From DASUPK01 sp963848955 (lineage in GTDB: Bacteria > Actinomycetota > Thermoleophilia > Solirubrobacterales > 70-9): a stretch of 64,000 bases of DNA. The DNA lies in assembly GCA_963848955.1 (NCBI GenBank), contig CAWKFQ010000019.1, forward strand, positions 43,810 to 107,809, written 5' to 3'. Every line of letters starts with the position of its first letter. Within the stretch, counting starts at the first letter, position 1. Under the pieces are notes generated by a model that saw only the letters and a list, made by a program, of their open reading frames with translations, searched no databases and was not told where the DNA came from. Shown here in pieces: positions 52,325 through 60,670 of this stretch. The position numbers and the translations under genes were made by a program.

Positions 52325-53132
52325 CTAGCTCGACCGGAGGTCGACCGCGACGCTCTCCTCCGAGAGCGCCTCGGTCTCAGCGAGCTGCTCCTCCACAGCC
52401 TGCAGCTCCGGCTCGACCACCGTGCCGACCTGCTCGGGATCGAAGCGGTAACCGATCCCGAAGTGGGTGTGGATGTAGCGCCAGTTCGCGGAATGGCGCT
52501 GGAGCTTCTGGCGCAGCTTGCGCACGAAGACGTCAACGGAGCGATCGCCGTGAGCCATCGCGTAGCCCCAGACCTTCTGGTAGATCTGCTCGCGCTCGAT
52601 CACCTGGCCGTGGGCCTCGGCGAGCAGCTGCAGGAGCTCGAACTCGCGGCGGGTGAGCCCGATGCTCTGCCCGCTGACGAACGCCTGGTACTGGTCGGGC
52701 CGGATCTCGAGCTCGCCGGAGACGAGCGGGCCGACGTCCTCGCGCGCGGCGGCGCGCTTTCGCCGGCGGACGACGGCCTCGATCCGGGCCATGACCTCCT
52801 CGGGATGGGACGGCTTGCCGATCCAGTCGTCGGCCCCGAGGCGGAGGCCCCGGACCCGCTGTGCGACGGTCGACTGCGAGGTGCAGACGAGGACCCCGAG
52901 GCCGGGGATCGCGCCGCAGACCCGCTCGAGGAATTCCCAGCCCTCCGGCCCGAGCACCGAGATGTCGACGAGCAGGGCGTTCAGCTTCATCGCCACGAGC
53001 TCATCGACGGGGACGCTGCCGGCAAGCACGCGGTGCTCCCAGCCGGCGCCTTCCAGGCGCTTGCCGCAGGACGGTCAGGAACGAGCTGTCGGTGTCGATC
53101 ACCGCCAGCCTTATGCCTGCTTGGTTTGTCAT
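52325..53132 (-). CDS. OmpR/PhoB-family response regulator
   Basis: About 268 residues. The receiver domain has AVIDTDSSF (acidic pocket), LLVDISVLGPEG (phosphoacceptor Asp), LVCTSQST and GADDWIGKPSHPEEV (conserved Lys). The DNA-binding domain has LTRREFELLQLLAEAHGQVI, EREQIYQKVWGYAMAHGDRS, VDVFVRKLRQKLQR and YIHTHFGIGYRFDP. An acidic tail of 35 residues follows. One extra base near 53066 separates the first 22 residues. Position and PHO boxes suggest it is the PhoP/PhoB of this genome; no sensor kinase gene is nearby. Confidence 0.88.
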
Positions 53133-53238
53133 CGAGCCCCTCTCTCGACCTGGGCCTCTGCCCCGAGGCCCGAGTCCGCTTGACGAGTCGAGCGCATCAT
53201 ACGTCCAGGGGCGGCGCGGACAGCCCTCCCCCGGCCCC

Positions 53239-53260
53239 GGTTCACCGGTTTTTCACAAGC
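53239..53260 (+). promoter_or_regulatory. PHO box on the plus strand, before a candidate sRNA
   Basis: GGTTCACCGGT and TTTTCACAAGC are two 11-base units with TTCAC at the same position in each. A -10-like CATAAAT follows eight bases later (53269-53275). No plus-strand gene starts within 200 bases, but an intrinsic terminator lies at 53365-53404. Confidence 0.55.
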
Positions 53261-53280
53261 AAATGGCGCATAAATGCCTG

Positions 53281-53404
53281 GTGTTGGCGTATCGGGATGT
53301 TCACACCGGACCGCCGCCCGGTCACGAGACTCTCGCTCACTTTCGAGATTCCTCTCTCGTCAGCGCGCGCGACCCCTCCCTGCCCCGGGTCGCGCGCTTT
53401 TTTT
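53281..53404 (+). ncRNA. Candidate Pho-regulated small RNA
   Basis: The segment between a PHO box with -10-like CATAAAT and a strong intrinsic terminator would give a transcript of about 125 bases. No convincing open frame with a ribosome site is present. Internal short helices are possible: ACCGG/CCGGT around 53301-53318 and CGAGA/TCTCG at about 53344-53359, before the terminator stem. The transcription start is estimated from the -10 position. Known Pho regulons include sRNAs, but this one is not recognised. Confidence 0.45.
53365..53404 (+). terminator. Strong intrinsic terminator
   Basis: An 11-bp perfect GC stem (GCGCGCGACCC/GGGTCGCGCGC) with an 11-base loop is followed at once by seven T residues. 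It acts only in the plus direction and there is no plus-strand gene upstream, so it must end a non-coding transcript. Confidence 0.9.
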
Positions 53405-53463
53405 GGGCGATCTCCGGGGCGCCATCGCCCTGGCAAGACTGAGCCTGCGGCGATAATCGGCGC

Positions 53464-54361
53464 ATGGCGCACACCCACGCCCACGGCCTCTCCGGCGAGT
53501 CCGACGCGAGACGGCTCGGCGGCGCCTTCGCGCTGATCGTCGCCTTCATGGTGGCCGAGCTGGTGGCGGGCATCCTCGGGTCCTCCCTCGCCCTGATCTC
53601 GGACGCGGGCCACATGCTCACCGACGCGGTCGCGCTCGGGTCTCGCCCTCGCCGCGCTTCGCCTGGCGAACCGGCCGCCGACGGGCAGCTTCACCTACGG
53701 GCTGAGGCGCGCCGAGATCCTCTCGGCCCAGATCAACGGCATCACCCTGCTGCTGCTCGGCGGGCTGATCGTCTTCGAGGGGATCCGGCGGCTGATCGAT
53801 CCGCCGGACGTGGAGGGGGGCCTGGTCCTCGTGGTGGCCGTGATCGGGATCGGGGTCAACCTGGTCGCGGCTCGGATGCTGGCCGGCGCGGAGCGGCGCA
53901 GCCTCAATGTCGAGGGCGCCTTCCTGCATGTGGTCACGGACCTCTTCGCCTTCATCGCGACGGCGATCGCCGGGGCGCTGATCCTCATCTGGGGGTTCGA
54001 GCGGGCCGACGGAATCGCCTCGCTGCTGATCGCGGCGCTGATGCTCTGGGCTGCCTATGGCCTCCTCCGCGAGACGGGGCGAGTCTTCATGGAGGCGGCG
54101 CCACCCGGCCTCGACCCCGAGGCGATCGGCGAGGCGCTGGTCCACGAGGCGGGGGTGGTCGAGGTGCATGACCTCCACGTCTGGGAGGTGACCACCGGGA
54201 TGCCCGCGATCTCCGCGCACATGATCGTCAGAGCCGACGCCGACTGCCACGAGGCTCGCTGGCGGGCCGCCCGCCTGCTCGCCGACCGGTTCGGCGTCGA
54301 GCACTCGACGCTCCAGGTGGAGCACGAGCCGGGCGACGAGCTCCTGCAGATCGAGGACTAG
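53464..54361 (+). CDS. Cation diffusion facilitator (CzcD-like), frame broken
   Basis: About 299 residues of a CDF metal exporter. The N-terminus is His-bearing (MAHTHAHGLSGES), helix II carries metal-site residues in LALISDAGHMLTDAVALG, FTYGLRRAEILSAQINGITL follows, helix V has HVVTDLFAFIATAIAGALIL, and the C-terminal cytoplasmic domain contains VVEVHDLHVWEVTTGMPAIS. One extra G near 53640 breaks the frame. The HxxxD pairs point to Zn/Cd/Co export. Palindromic element A follows the stop by 17 bases. Confidence 0.92.
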
Positions 54362-54378
54362 CGCGCTGACCCCCACGC

Positions 54379-54425
54379 CGAACGTCCCGGAGTACCCCTC
54401 TCAGCGAGCATTCCGGGACGCTTTC
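54379..54425. repeat. Palindromic element A, copy 4
   Basis: Arms CGAACGTCCCGGA and TCCGGGACG.TTTCG flank a loop GTACCCCTCTCAGCGAGCAT. It lies between the convergent CDF transporter and uppP genes. The 3' arm is one base longer than in the other copies. Confidence 0.85.
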
Positions 54426-54434
54426 GCGCAGGGG

Positions 54435-55280
54435 CTAGCCGAAGGTCGCGGAGCGGATTCCCGTGGCGATCAGGCCCAGCACCAGGATCCCGATCACGAC
54501 CCGATAGACGACGAAGACGTCGTAGTTGTGGGTGCGCACGAACCGAAGCAGCCCGGCGATCGCCAGGTAGCCCGACACAGCTGAGGCCAGGATGCCGACG
54601 ATGATCGGACCGGCGACGTCCTCGGGCAACCCCTCCTTGATCGCGCCGTAGGCCTTCACGACCACGGCGCCCGCGGTCACCGGGACCAGCATCAGGAACG
54701 AGATCCGAGCAGCGCCGTCGCGGTCGATCCCCATGAAGCGGGCCGCCGTGATCGTGATGCCCGACCGCGAGGTTCCCGGCGACAGCGCCAGGGACTGTGC
54801 GATGCCGAGCAGGAGACCCTGACGAAGGCTGATGTCCCCCACAGTCTTGTCCTGAGGCCGACGATCGGCGAGGCCGAGCAGCAAGCCGAAGAAGATCAAT
54901 GAGATCGCGATCATCCACGGGTCGCCCAGGTGCCTGTCGATCCAATCCTCGCCCAGGCCACCGACGATCACGGCGGGGATCGTGGCGATCACCACCACCC
55001 AGGCGAGTCGTTCGTCCGTCGTCTCGATCCGACGTCGCCCCAGCGTTCTGAACCAGCCGCGCAGCATCCGGCCGAGATCGGTCCAGAAGTAAGAGACGAC
55101 CGCCGCCAGCGTTCCGATGTGCAGGGCGACGTCGAAGGTCTTGTTGAACGACTCGTGGTCCTCCAGGAACGTGTAGTCCTGGAGCCACGGGACGAGGATC
55201 AGGTGCCCCGAGGACGAGATCGGCAGGAACTCGGTGAGGCCCTGGACGATCCCGAGAAGCAGAGCCTCGAGTTCGGACAT
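54435..55280 (-). CDS. uppP: Undecaprenyl-diphosphatase UppP (BacA), copy 1
   Basis: A 281-residue membrane phosphatase with the two BacA motifs: the N-terminal GIVQGLTEFLPISSSGHLIL (E and ESSSGH-like site) and the central SLALSPGTSRSGITITAARF. It has seven to eight membrane helices. It recycles undecaprenyl pyrophosphate to the monophosphate carrier for peptidoglycan and glycan synthesis. It lies 12 bases after a small membrane gene, with a second uppP further upstream. Confidence 0.94.
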   Translation of the reverse strand: MSELEALLLGIVQGLTEFLPISSSGHLILVPWLQDYTFLEDHESFNKTFDVALHIGTLAAVVSYFWTDLGRMLRGWFRTLGRRRIETTDERLAWVVVIATIPAVIVGGLGEDWIDRHLGDPWMIAISLIFFGLLLGLADRRPQDKTVGDISLRQGLLLGIAQSLALSPGTSRSGITITAARFMGIDRDGAARISFLMLVPVTAGAVVVKAYGAIKEGLPEDVAGPIIVGILASAVSGYLAIAGLLRFVRTHNYDVFVVYRVVIGILVLGLIATGIRSATFG

Positions 55281-55292
55281 CGGCGCGGCATG

Positions 55293-55535
55293 CTACGTGG
55301 CGCGGTTGCCCTGCGGGGCGCCGCCGGTCTGGAACCAGGCGAAGACGAAGCAGCCCAGGCCGAGGATCGCCGCGGCGAGCCCGTGCTTGAAGTGCACGTG
55401 AGTCGAACCTGCCTCGTGGCCCGGGAAGAACGAGGGCAGGGATCCCGCGTCGTCGATCCAGTAGATCGCTGCGATCGCGAGAAAGATCAGTCCCAGGATC
55501 ACGGCGGGAAGGATGAGCTGCGGACGCTTGGTCAT
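55293..55535 (-). CDS. Small two-helix membrane protein between uppP genes
   Basis: An 80-residue protein with helices PAVILGLIFLAIAAIYWID and HGLAAAILGLGCFVFAWFQT, separated by an extracytoplasmic loop containing FFPGHEAGSTHVHFKH. ATG 55535 has an excellent ribosome site (GAGGAGGCACCC). It lies ten bases after the second uppP gene. Function is unknown. Confidence 0.75.
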   Translation of the reverse strand: MTKRPQLILPAVILGLIFLAIAAIYWIDDAGSLPSFFPGHEAGSTHVHFKHGLAAAILGLGCFVFAWFQTGGAPQGNRAT

Positions 55536-55545
55536 GGGTGCCTCC

Positions 55546-56418
55546 TCAGCCGAGCGCGAAGGCGACGGAGAGGACGGCGCCGATCGCGCAGCAGTAGATG
55601 GCAAATGGGGTCAGGCGGTTGGTCTCGAAGAAACGCAGGAGGAAGCGGACCGAGAAGTACGCGGTGACCGCGGCGCACAGAGCGCCGACGAGGGCCTGGC
55701 CGCGGACGTGATCGCCCTGCGAACCGAGGAGGTCAGGCAGCTTGAGGACACCGGCGGCCCCGATGATCGGCGTGGCGAGCAGGAAGGCGAAGCGTGCAGC
55801 CTCCTCGTTGGAGAGTCCGGCGAGCAGGCCGCCCCCCATGCTGGCGCCCGAGCGCGATAGCCCCGGGATCAGGGCGAGGGCCTGTGCCGTCCCGATGCCG
55901 AGCGCCGCGCGAAAGCTCAGCCTGTGCGCGATGTCCTCGTCGTCCTCGATGCCGGCCTTGTCTCTGACGGGCGCACGGCGCCGGAGCGCCTCCGCCCCGA
56001 ACAGCATCAGGCCGTTGATGAAGAGGAAGATCGCGGCCGTCTGGGTCGAGGCGAACAGCGAGCGCAGCGGGTGTTCGAGCAGCAGGCCGAGCAATCCCGC
56101 CGGGATCGTGCCGATCACCAAAAGCCAGCCGAGCTTCGCGTAGCTGTCCTCGGGATCGATGTAGCGGTCGCGGAGCGAGCGGCCGAGTCCCCTGACGATG
56201 CGGCCCCAGTCCTTCAGGAAGAAGAGGAGTAGGACCAGGGCGGTCGCGCAGTGGGTGGCGACCAGGAAGCTCAGGAAGTAGTCGTCGTTCTGGTGGATGT
56301 CCCAGCCGAAGACGCGCGGCAGCACCACGCTGTGCCCGAGGCTCGAGATCGGGAAGAGCTCCGAGACTCCCTGAAGCAGGCCTAGGACGATTGCCTGGAA
56401 ATACGAGATCGGATCCAT
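55546..56418 (-). CDS. Undecaprenyl-diphosphatase UppP, divergent copy 2
   Basis: A 291-residue BacA-family protein with LGLLQGVSELFPISSLGHSV (SSLGH in place of SSSGH) and ALALIPGLSRSGASMGGGLL. It is clearly paralogous to the gene at 54435 but diverged, with a longer soluble insert (RRRAPVRDKAGIEDDEDIAH). It may have a different lipid-phosphate preference. ATG 56418 is preferred over upstream extensions that lack membrane or coding character. Confidence 0.88.
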   Translation of the reverse strand: MDPISYFQAIVLGLLQGVSELFPISSLGHSVVLPRVFGWDIHQNDDYFLSFLVATHCATALVLLLFFLKDWGRIVRGLGRSLRDRYIDPEDSYAKLGWLLVIGTIPAGLLGLLLEHPLRSLFASTQTAAIFLFINGLMLFGAEALRRRAPVRDKAGIEDDEDIAHRLSFRAALGIGTAQALALIPGLSRSGASMGGGLLAGLSNEEAARFAFLLATPIIGAAGVLKLPDLLGSQGDHVRGQALVGALCAAVTAYFSVRFLLRFFETNRLTPFAIYCCAIGAVLSVAFALG

Positions 56419-56546
56419 GCCGGAGCGCTCGGCCGGGGCGCCGAGGAGCGGGCATCCTGGCGGGCGATCCCTAAGCGCGCCTAAGTGGCGGTCGATAGGC
56501 GCTGCTCGGTCGATAGGCGCTGCTCCTTTCGTTAGATTGCGCGGGC

Positions 56547-56808
56547 ATGCGTTTCGCCACATCTCTTCGCCGACTGCTCGTCGGGACTGGTTGCGGTGGT
56601 CGGGCCGCTCGTCATCGCGCCCGCTGCGATGGCCGCCGACGGGGTCGGCACCTACGGGCGCACCGACGACAAGGTGGTCACCTTCTTCGCCTTCGGCACC
56701 ATCGCGTTCTTCGCGATCCTGGTGACCGTCCTCTCGCTGATCCAGATTCGCCTCGAAAACCGCAAAGAGAGGCGCACGGAAGACCTAGAGCGCCTCGGAA
56801 GCCGCTAG
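56547..56808 (+). CDS. Small exported or membrane protein, frame broken
   Basis: About 87 residues. A signal-like start MRFATSLRRLLVGT joins, after one extra base near 56595, to VVGPLVIAPAAMAADGVGTY, then a membrane helix VTFFAFGTIAFFAILVTVLS and a charged cytoplasmic tail (RLENRKERRTEDLERLG). Function is unknown. It precedes the M23 peptidase gene by 11 bases. Confidence 0.6.
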
Positions 56809-56819
56809 ACCCGAGCGGC

Positions 56820-57893
56820 ATGGGGCTCGCGGGGGACGATCGCGTCGCCGATCTACGAGTGCGCCGCCGGACGGTGTCGGCGCGGCGCTTTGGCGGCGGT
56901 GACGGGGACGTTGTCCCGTTCAGGGGTACCCGCGAAACGGTCGCGCAGCGGCTCGAACGCGAGCGAGTGGAGCGGGAGCGCGCCGAGAGGCCGCGTCGGG
57001 AGCGGATCGAACGGGAGCGCGCTGAGCGCGATCGGGCGATGCAGGACCGCCTCGAACGGCGTCGCCAGGCGCGGCTGGAGGGACTGCGGCGGGAGCGGGA
57101 GGAGAGGGAGCGACACGAGCGCTACGTCTGGTCCCACCACAAGCCACCCAAGCCCGAGCGCAAGACGGCACGCGCCCGGATCGAACCTGGCGTACGGGGC
57201 CCGGTTCGCAAGCGCGCCCGCGCCGCGGAGAACCGCAGGCGCGCCGCGACGCGAAGGCGCGGCCTGGTCTGGCCGACTGCCAAGGCGGGGTTCGCGGTGA
57301 CCGTGGTGCTGGGCCTGAGCGCCGGCCTGGGCTCGGTGCTCGGCCTGCCGGTGCCGGGACTCGATGCGGGGGCGGGCCGTCAGTCCCTGGCGAGCAGCGC
57401 CGCGATCTTCGGCATCGACTCGGGCACGCCCCCCGGGCTTGCACCCGGCTACGTCTTCCCGCTCATCGGAGCGCACGACCTCGGCGACGGCCAGGCGCGG
57501 TTCGGCGCCCTGCGGTACGGGCATATGCACGAGGGCCAGGACGTCTTCGGGAAGACGGGTACTCCTGAGGTCGCCGTGCATGACGGGGTCGTCGTCGATC
57601 GAGGCAAGAGCACCGACCCCGATTCCGGCGGCCGGGGCAACTTCCTGACGATCTACAGCCCGCAGGACAACCACAGCTTCGTCTACATGCACATGCTCAA
57701 GCCATCGCCGGCGCTGCTCGGCAAGCAGGTGCACGCCGGGCAGTTGATCGGCCGGCTCGGGTGCACCGGCTCCTGCGAAGGCCCACACCTCCACTTCGAG
57801 GTCCGGGTCGGCAAGGCAGCCCCGGGCGCCGAGACCAAGCCGGTCGACCCCCTGCCCTATCTGAAGGGATGGCCGCAGGCCACCCCCGGCTGA
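56820..57893 (+). CDS. M23 (LytM/NlpD-type) peptidase with long basic N-terminus
   Basis: A 357-residue protein. Residues about 30-105 are an Arg/Glu-rich coiled coil (RERVERERAERPRRERIERE), then a basic Pro/Lys stretch, one membrane helix (AGFAVTVVLGLSAGLGSVLG) and a C-terminal peptidase M23 domain with metal ligands in RYGHMHEGQDVFGKTG and GPHLHFEVRVGKA. It probably cleaves or senses peptidoglycan from the membrane. From about 57144 its sequence is duplicated in inverted orientation at the right window end. Confidence 0.82.
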   Translation: MGLAGDDRVADLRVRRRTVSARRFGGGDGDVVPFRGTRETVAQRLERERVERERAERPRRERIERERAERDRAMQDRLERRRQARLEGLRREREERERHERYVWSHHKPPKPERKTARARIEPGVRGPVRKRARAAENRRRAATRRRGLVWPTAKAGFAVTVVLGLSAGLGSVLGLPVPGLDAGAGRQSLASSAAIFGIDSGTPPGLAPGYVFPLIGAHDLGDGQARFGALRYGHMHEGQDVFGKTGTPEVAVHDGVVVDRGKSTDPDSGGRGNFLTIYSPQDNHSFVYMHMLKPSPALLGKQVHAGQLIGRLGCTGSCEGPHLHFEVRVGKAAPGAETKPVDPLPYLKGWPQATPG

Positions 57894-57897
57894 CGCG

Positions 57898-58687
57898 ATG
57901 CCCGAGGTCGGCTATGAGCGGCGCGGTGCGGCGGCGGTGATCACCATCGACCGCCCCGAGCGCCGCAACGCCGTCGACCCGAGCACCGCCGACCTGCTGC
58001 TCGAGGCTTACCGCGGGTTCGAGTCCGACGACGAGGCGAGGGTGATGATCCTCACCGGCGCCGGCGATGAGGCCTTCTGCGCCGGCGCCGACCTCAAGTC
58101 CGTGGCGGCCGCGATGAACGACCAGGGCGTCGCCCAGCAGTGGCTGAAGCCCCGGCCGGACGGGCCGCTCGGGTTCACGCGCCTGACGCCGTCGAAACCG
58201 ACGATCGCCGCGATCTCCGGCTGGGCGCTGGCCGGCGGGCTCGAGCTGGCGCTCTGGTGCGACCTGCGGATCGGGACCGAGACCGCGCGGCTCGGCTTTC
58301 CCGAGCGGCGCTGGGGCGTCCCCCTGATCGACGGAGGCACGCAGCGCCTGCCGCGGATCGTCGGCATGGGCCGGGCTCTGGACCTGATCCTCAGCGGCCG
58401 GATCGTCGAGGCCGATGAGGCCCTCGCAATGGGCCTCCTGACCGAAGTCGTCGCGCCCGGGAAGCACCTGGAGCGGTCCCTGGAGATGGCCGAGGGACTC
58501 GCCTCGTTCCCACAGGAGACGATGCTGGCCGACCGTCGCTCCGCCATCGAGGGCTTCGGACTCCCGCTGGAGGAGGGCCTCGCCCTCGAGGCCGAGATCG
58601 GCGGAGCAGTCACGCGGCGTCGGAGTCGAGGGCGCCGCCCGCTTCGCCGCGGGCGAGGGCCGCGGCGGCAAGGGCGCCGGCGTCTAG
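57898..58687 (+). CDS. Enoyl-CoA hydratase, left-arm copy, frame broken at end
   Basis: About 262 residues of the crotonase fold. It has AAVITIDRPERRNAVDPSTA, the oxyanion motif DEAFCAGADLKSVA, SGWALAGGLELALWCDLRIG, FPERRWGVPLIDGGTQRLPR (catalytic Glu region) and MGLLTEVVAPGKHLE. One extra base near 58614 disturbs the last 25 codons; corrected, it ends GEGRGGKGAGV. It starts four bases after the M23 stop. A second copy with a few base differences lies at 62237-63247. Confidence 0.88.
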
Positions 58688-58698
58688 GCGCGAATCTC

Positions 58699-58733
58699 GA
58701 GCAGTTTCCTGGCCCACCGCCAGGAAATCGCTC
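58699..58733. repeat. Hairpin element B, copy 1 (inverse orientation)
   Basis: GAGCAGTTTCCTGG and CCAGGAAATCGCTC form an imperfect palindrome around a CCCACCG loop. It lies between the convergent hydratase and DUF559 genes; the DUF559 stop codon lies inside it. Confidence 0.75.
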
Positions 58734-59280
58734 ACGATCCATTCAAGACGGCGCGCAGCGTCGCCGCCACATGCTCGGGGTCGTAGCGGACCTGGGCGTG
58801 GGTGAATCTCACGACGATGAAGCCGGCGGCAACCAGCGCTTGGTCTCGCCTCCGATCCTTTGCCTGCTGACCTGGCGTCCGGTGGTACCGCAGAGCCGTC
58901 GGTCTCGACGATGACCCTGGCAGCTGCCCAGAGGAAATCCACGCGGAACCCGTTTACTGGTTGCTGGGTCTCCGGCTTCGGCAGCCTTGCCCGACGAACG
59001 AGCCGCAAGAAGCGCCGCTCCAGCTCTGAATCAGTGAAGGCGAAGGTATGCCGATCCAGGACTCAGCCGGAGCGCGGGAAGCCCGATCACGCGTCGGTGC
59101 TCCTCGTCCGCCGTAGGACCTCCGGCACCGACTCGCCCCGCGTTTGTCGCCCGTCACTGCGGCCTCCGGCCCGGCCGCGGGTCGACCTGGGAGGTGAGTC
59201 AAGGAGCGTCAGCGGCCCGGGCCGTCAACGGGCCGCAAGTCGGGCCGATCGACCCTGAGAGGTCGGGGGGCCGATGAGTC
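58732..59280 (-). pseudogene. DUF559/AbiEi-like protein, truncated and decayed copy
   Basis: The C-terminal DUF559 (Vsr-like nuclease-fold) region is readable: FLRLVRRARLPKPETQQPVN, GFRVDFLWAAARVIVETDG, then frame-shifted remnants of a RRRDQALVADGF...HAQVRY tail. Upstream to about 59280 the sequence still aligns with the right-arm copy but with stops and indels (for example around CACCGACGCGTGATCGG). The N-terminal AbiEi-like part is missing. Confidence 0.65.
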
Positions 59281-59289
59281 GGGGCCCGG

Positions 59290-59690
59290 CTCCGCGGCGA
59301 CTGCGGACGCTCCTCGACCGCCGAGACCTTCGCCTGACCGACTCCAGCTCGAGCGCGTGTTATGCGGCTGGTCCGGCGGGCGGGGCTGCCGAGGCCGGAG
59401 ACGGGCGTGCGCCTCAACGGGTCAAGGTCGACTTCTTCTGGCCCGCCCTCGGGCTCGTCGTGGAGACCGACGGGCTTCGCTATCACCGCACTCCAGCCGA
59501 GCAGGCGCGCGGGTCCGCCGCCGGGACCGGCGACGCCCGCGCCGGCCTGACGGCCCTCCGCTCACCCATGCCCAGGTCCGCTTCCGACGCCGTGCTGGGC
59601 CGTCCGCGAGACGCCTGGCCGGCCCTGTTTCGCTGCAGGTTCTCGCGGGCCAACCGCGGCCCGGATCGACGGCCGGCCCGGACGCTGCCC
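59290..59690 (+). pseudogene. Second DUF559 C-terminal fragment
   Basis: In broken frames one reads RLRTLLDRRDLRLTDS, MRLVRRAGLPRPETGVRLNG, VDFFWPALGLVVETDGLRYH and RTPAEQA, then LTALR and THAQVRFRR. This is a different DUF559 gene from the one at 58732, lacking its N-terminal half and placed head to head with it. It ends against the HD gene. Frame breaks may be decay or sequence error. Confidence 0.6.
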
Positions 59691-60584
59691 CTACAGCCGG
59701 AAGCTCGGCAGCAGCCGCTTCTCGGTCTCGCCCTTGACCTGGGCGACGACCTCGACCTGGCCCTCGAGCGGGGTGCCGCGGATCTTGGTCGCGAGCAGGT
59801 CGTCGACCTGGAAGATGCCGGCGGAGTTGTTCATCTCGATCTCGATCCGGACGGCGCGCTCCTCCCCGCGCCTCGATCCGGACCTCGTCGATCGCCGCCG
59901 CCGAGAGGGAGTGGATGCCGCCTGGCCGGCCTCGATCGGGATCCGCGAGCGGCCCTGCGCCATGTCGAGCGCGTCGGCGACGCGCACCACGCCGGCCTCG
60001 ACCGTGTAGGGCTCGCCGCGGCGGCGGTGGCCGATGATCGCGTGCAGGACCTCCGACGATCACGACCGTGCGCTCGGGCTCCTCGTAGACGCCCTCGAGC
60101 AGCGACGTCGAGCCGCTCGGCGGCCAGGAAGAGGCTGTAGGCCTCGTGGTCGGCGCGGTGGATCGACATCCCGACGTCGTGCAGCAGCGCGCCGCCGGCC
60201 ACCACCACCTCGGCGTCGCGGTCCTTCATCCCGTGGTCGGCGACCATCGCCGGCTCGATCCCGCCCTTGACCAGCAGCCGCAGCAGCCGCAGCGCGATGT
60301 TGAGCACGACCTGCACGTGGACCCACGAGTGGTCCGACATCCCCAGCCGCTCGCGAGGTGACCTGCGCCATGTACCACCAGGCCCGTACCCGCTCGTCGG
60401 CGTTGACCGCGTCGAGGAACCGCTCCAGCTTGCGGTTGCCGCGCGTCGGCGCGTGCACCTGTGCCTTGGTGAGCGGCTTCCGCAATGGAACCTTGGCTCG
60501 GACATCTGGCCCCTTTTGCTTCCATAGCCGGTAGGAAATCCTTGCAGAGGGCTCGAAAGGGGGTGCGTAGTTGACGTCCGTCAC
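59691..60584 (-). CDS. HD-domain phosphohydrolase, left-arm copy, frame broken
   Basis: About 260-300 residues in several frames: KAQVHAPTRGNRKLERFLDA, VNADERVRAWWYMAQV, GGALLHDVGMSIHRADHEAY (HD motif), SLFLAAERL, RVADALDMAQGRSRIPIEAG, EIEMNNSAGIFQVDDLLATK and a final EKRLLPSFRL. Indels near 60355, 60110, 60055, 59925 and 59870 break it. The N-terminal start is unclear; GTG 60584 gives 48 residues absent from the right-arm copy. Confidence 0.78.
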
Positions 60585-60670
60585 TCAACCGCTTTGAGCT
60601 ATTTGCGGGATTTCCGAGGGGAAATCGCCGCTACTGTGGCCGCGTTCGCGCTTAGGATCATTGGGAGGCG

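Larger units (their letters stand above)
57144..60584 (+). repeat. Left arm of a large imperfect inverted duplication
   Basis: The order M23 peptidase, enoyl-CoA hydratase, DUF559-like sequence, HD phosphohydrolase reappears reverse-complemented at 60671-64000. By eye, the hydratase copies differ at only a few positions, the HD genes at roughly one base in eight, and the DUF559 region is partly rearranged. Confidence 0.85.
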
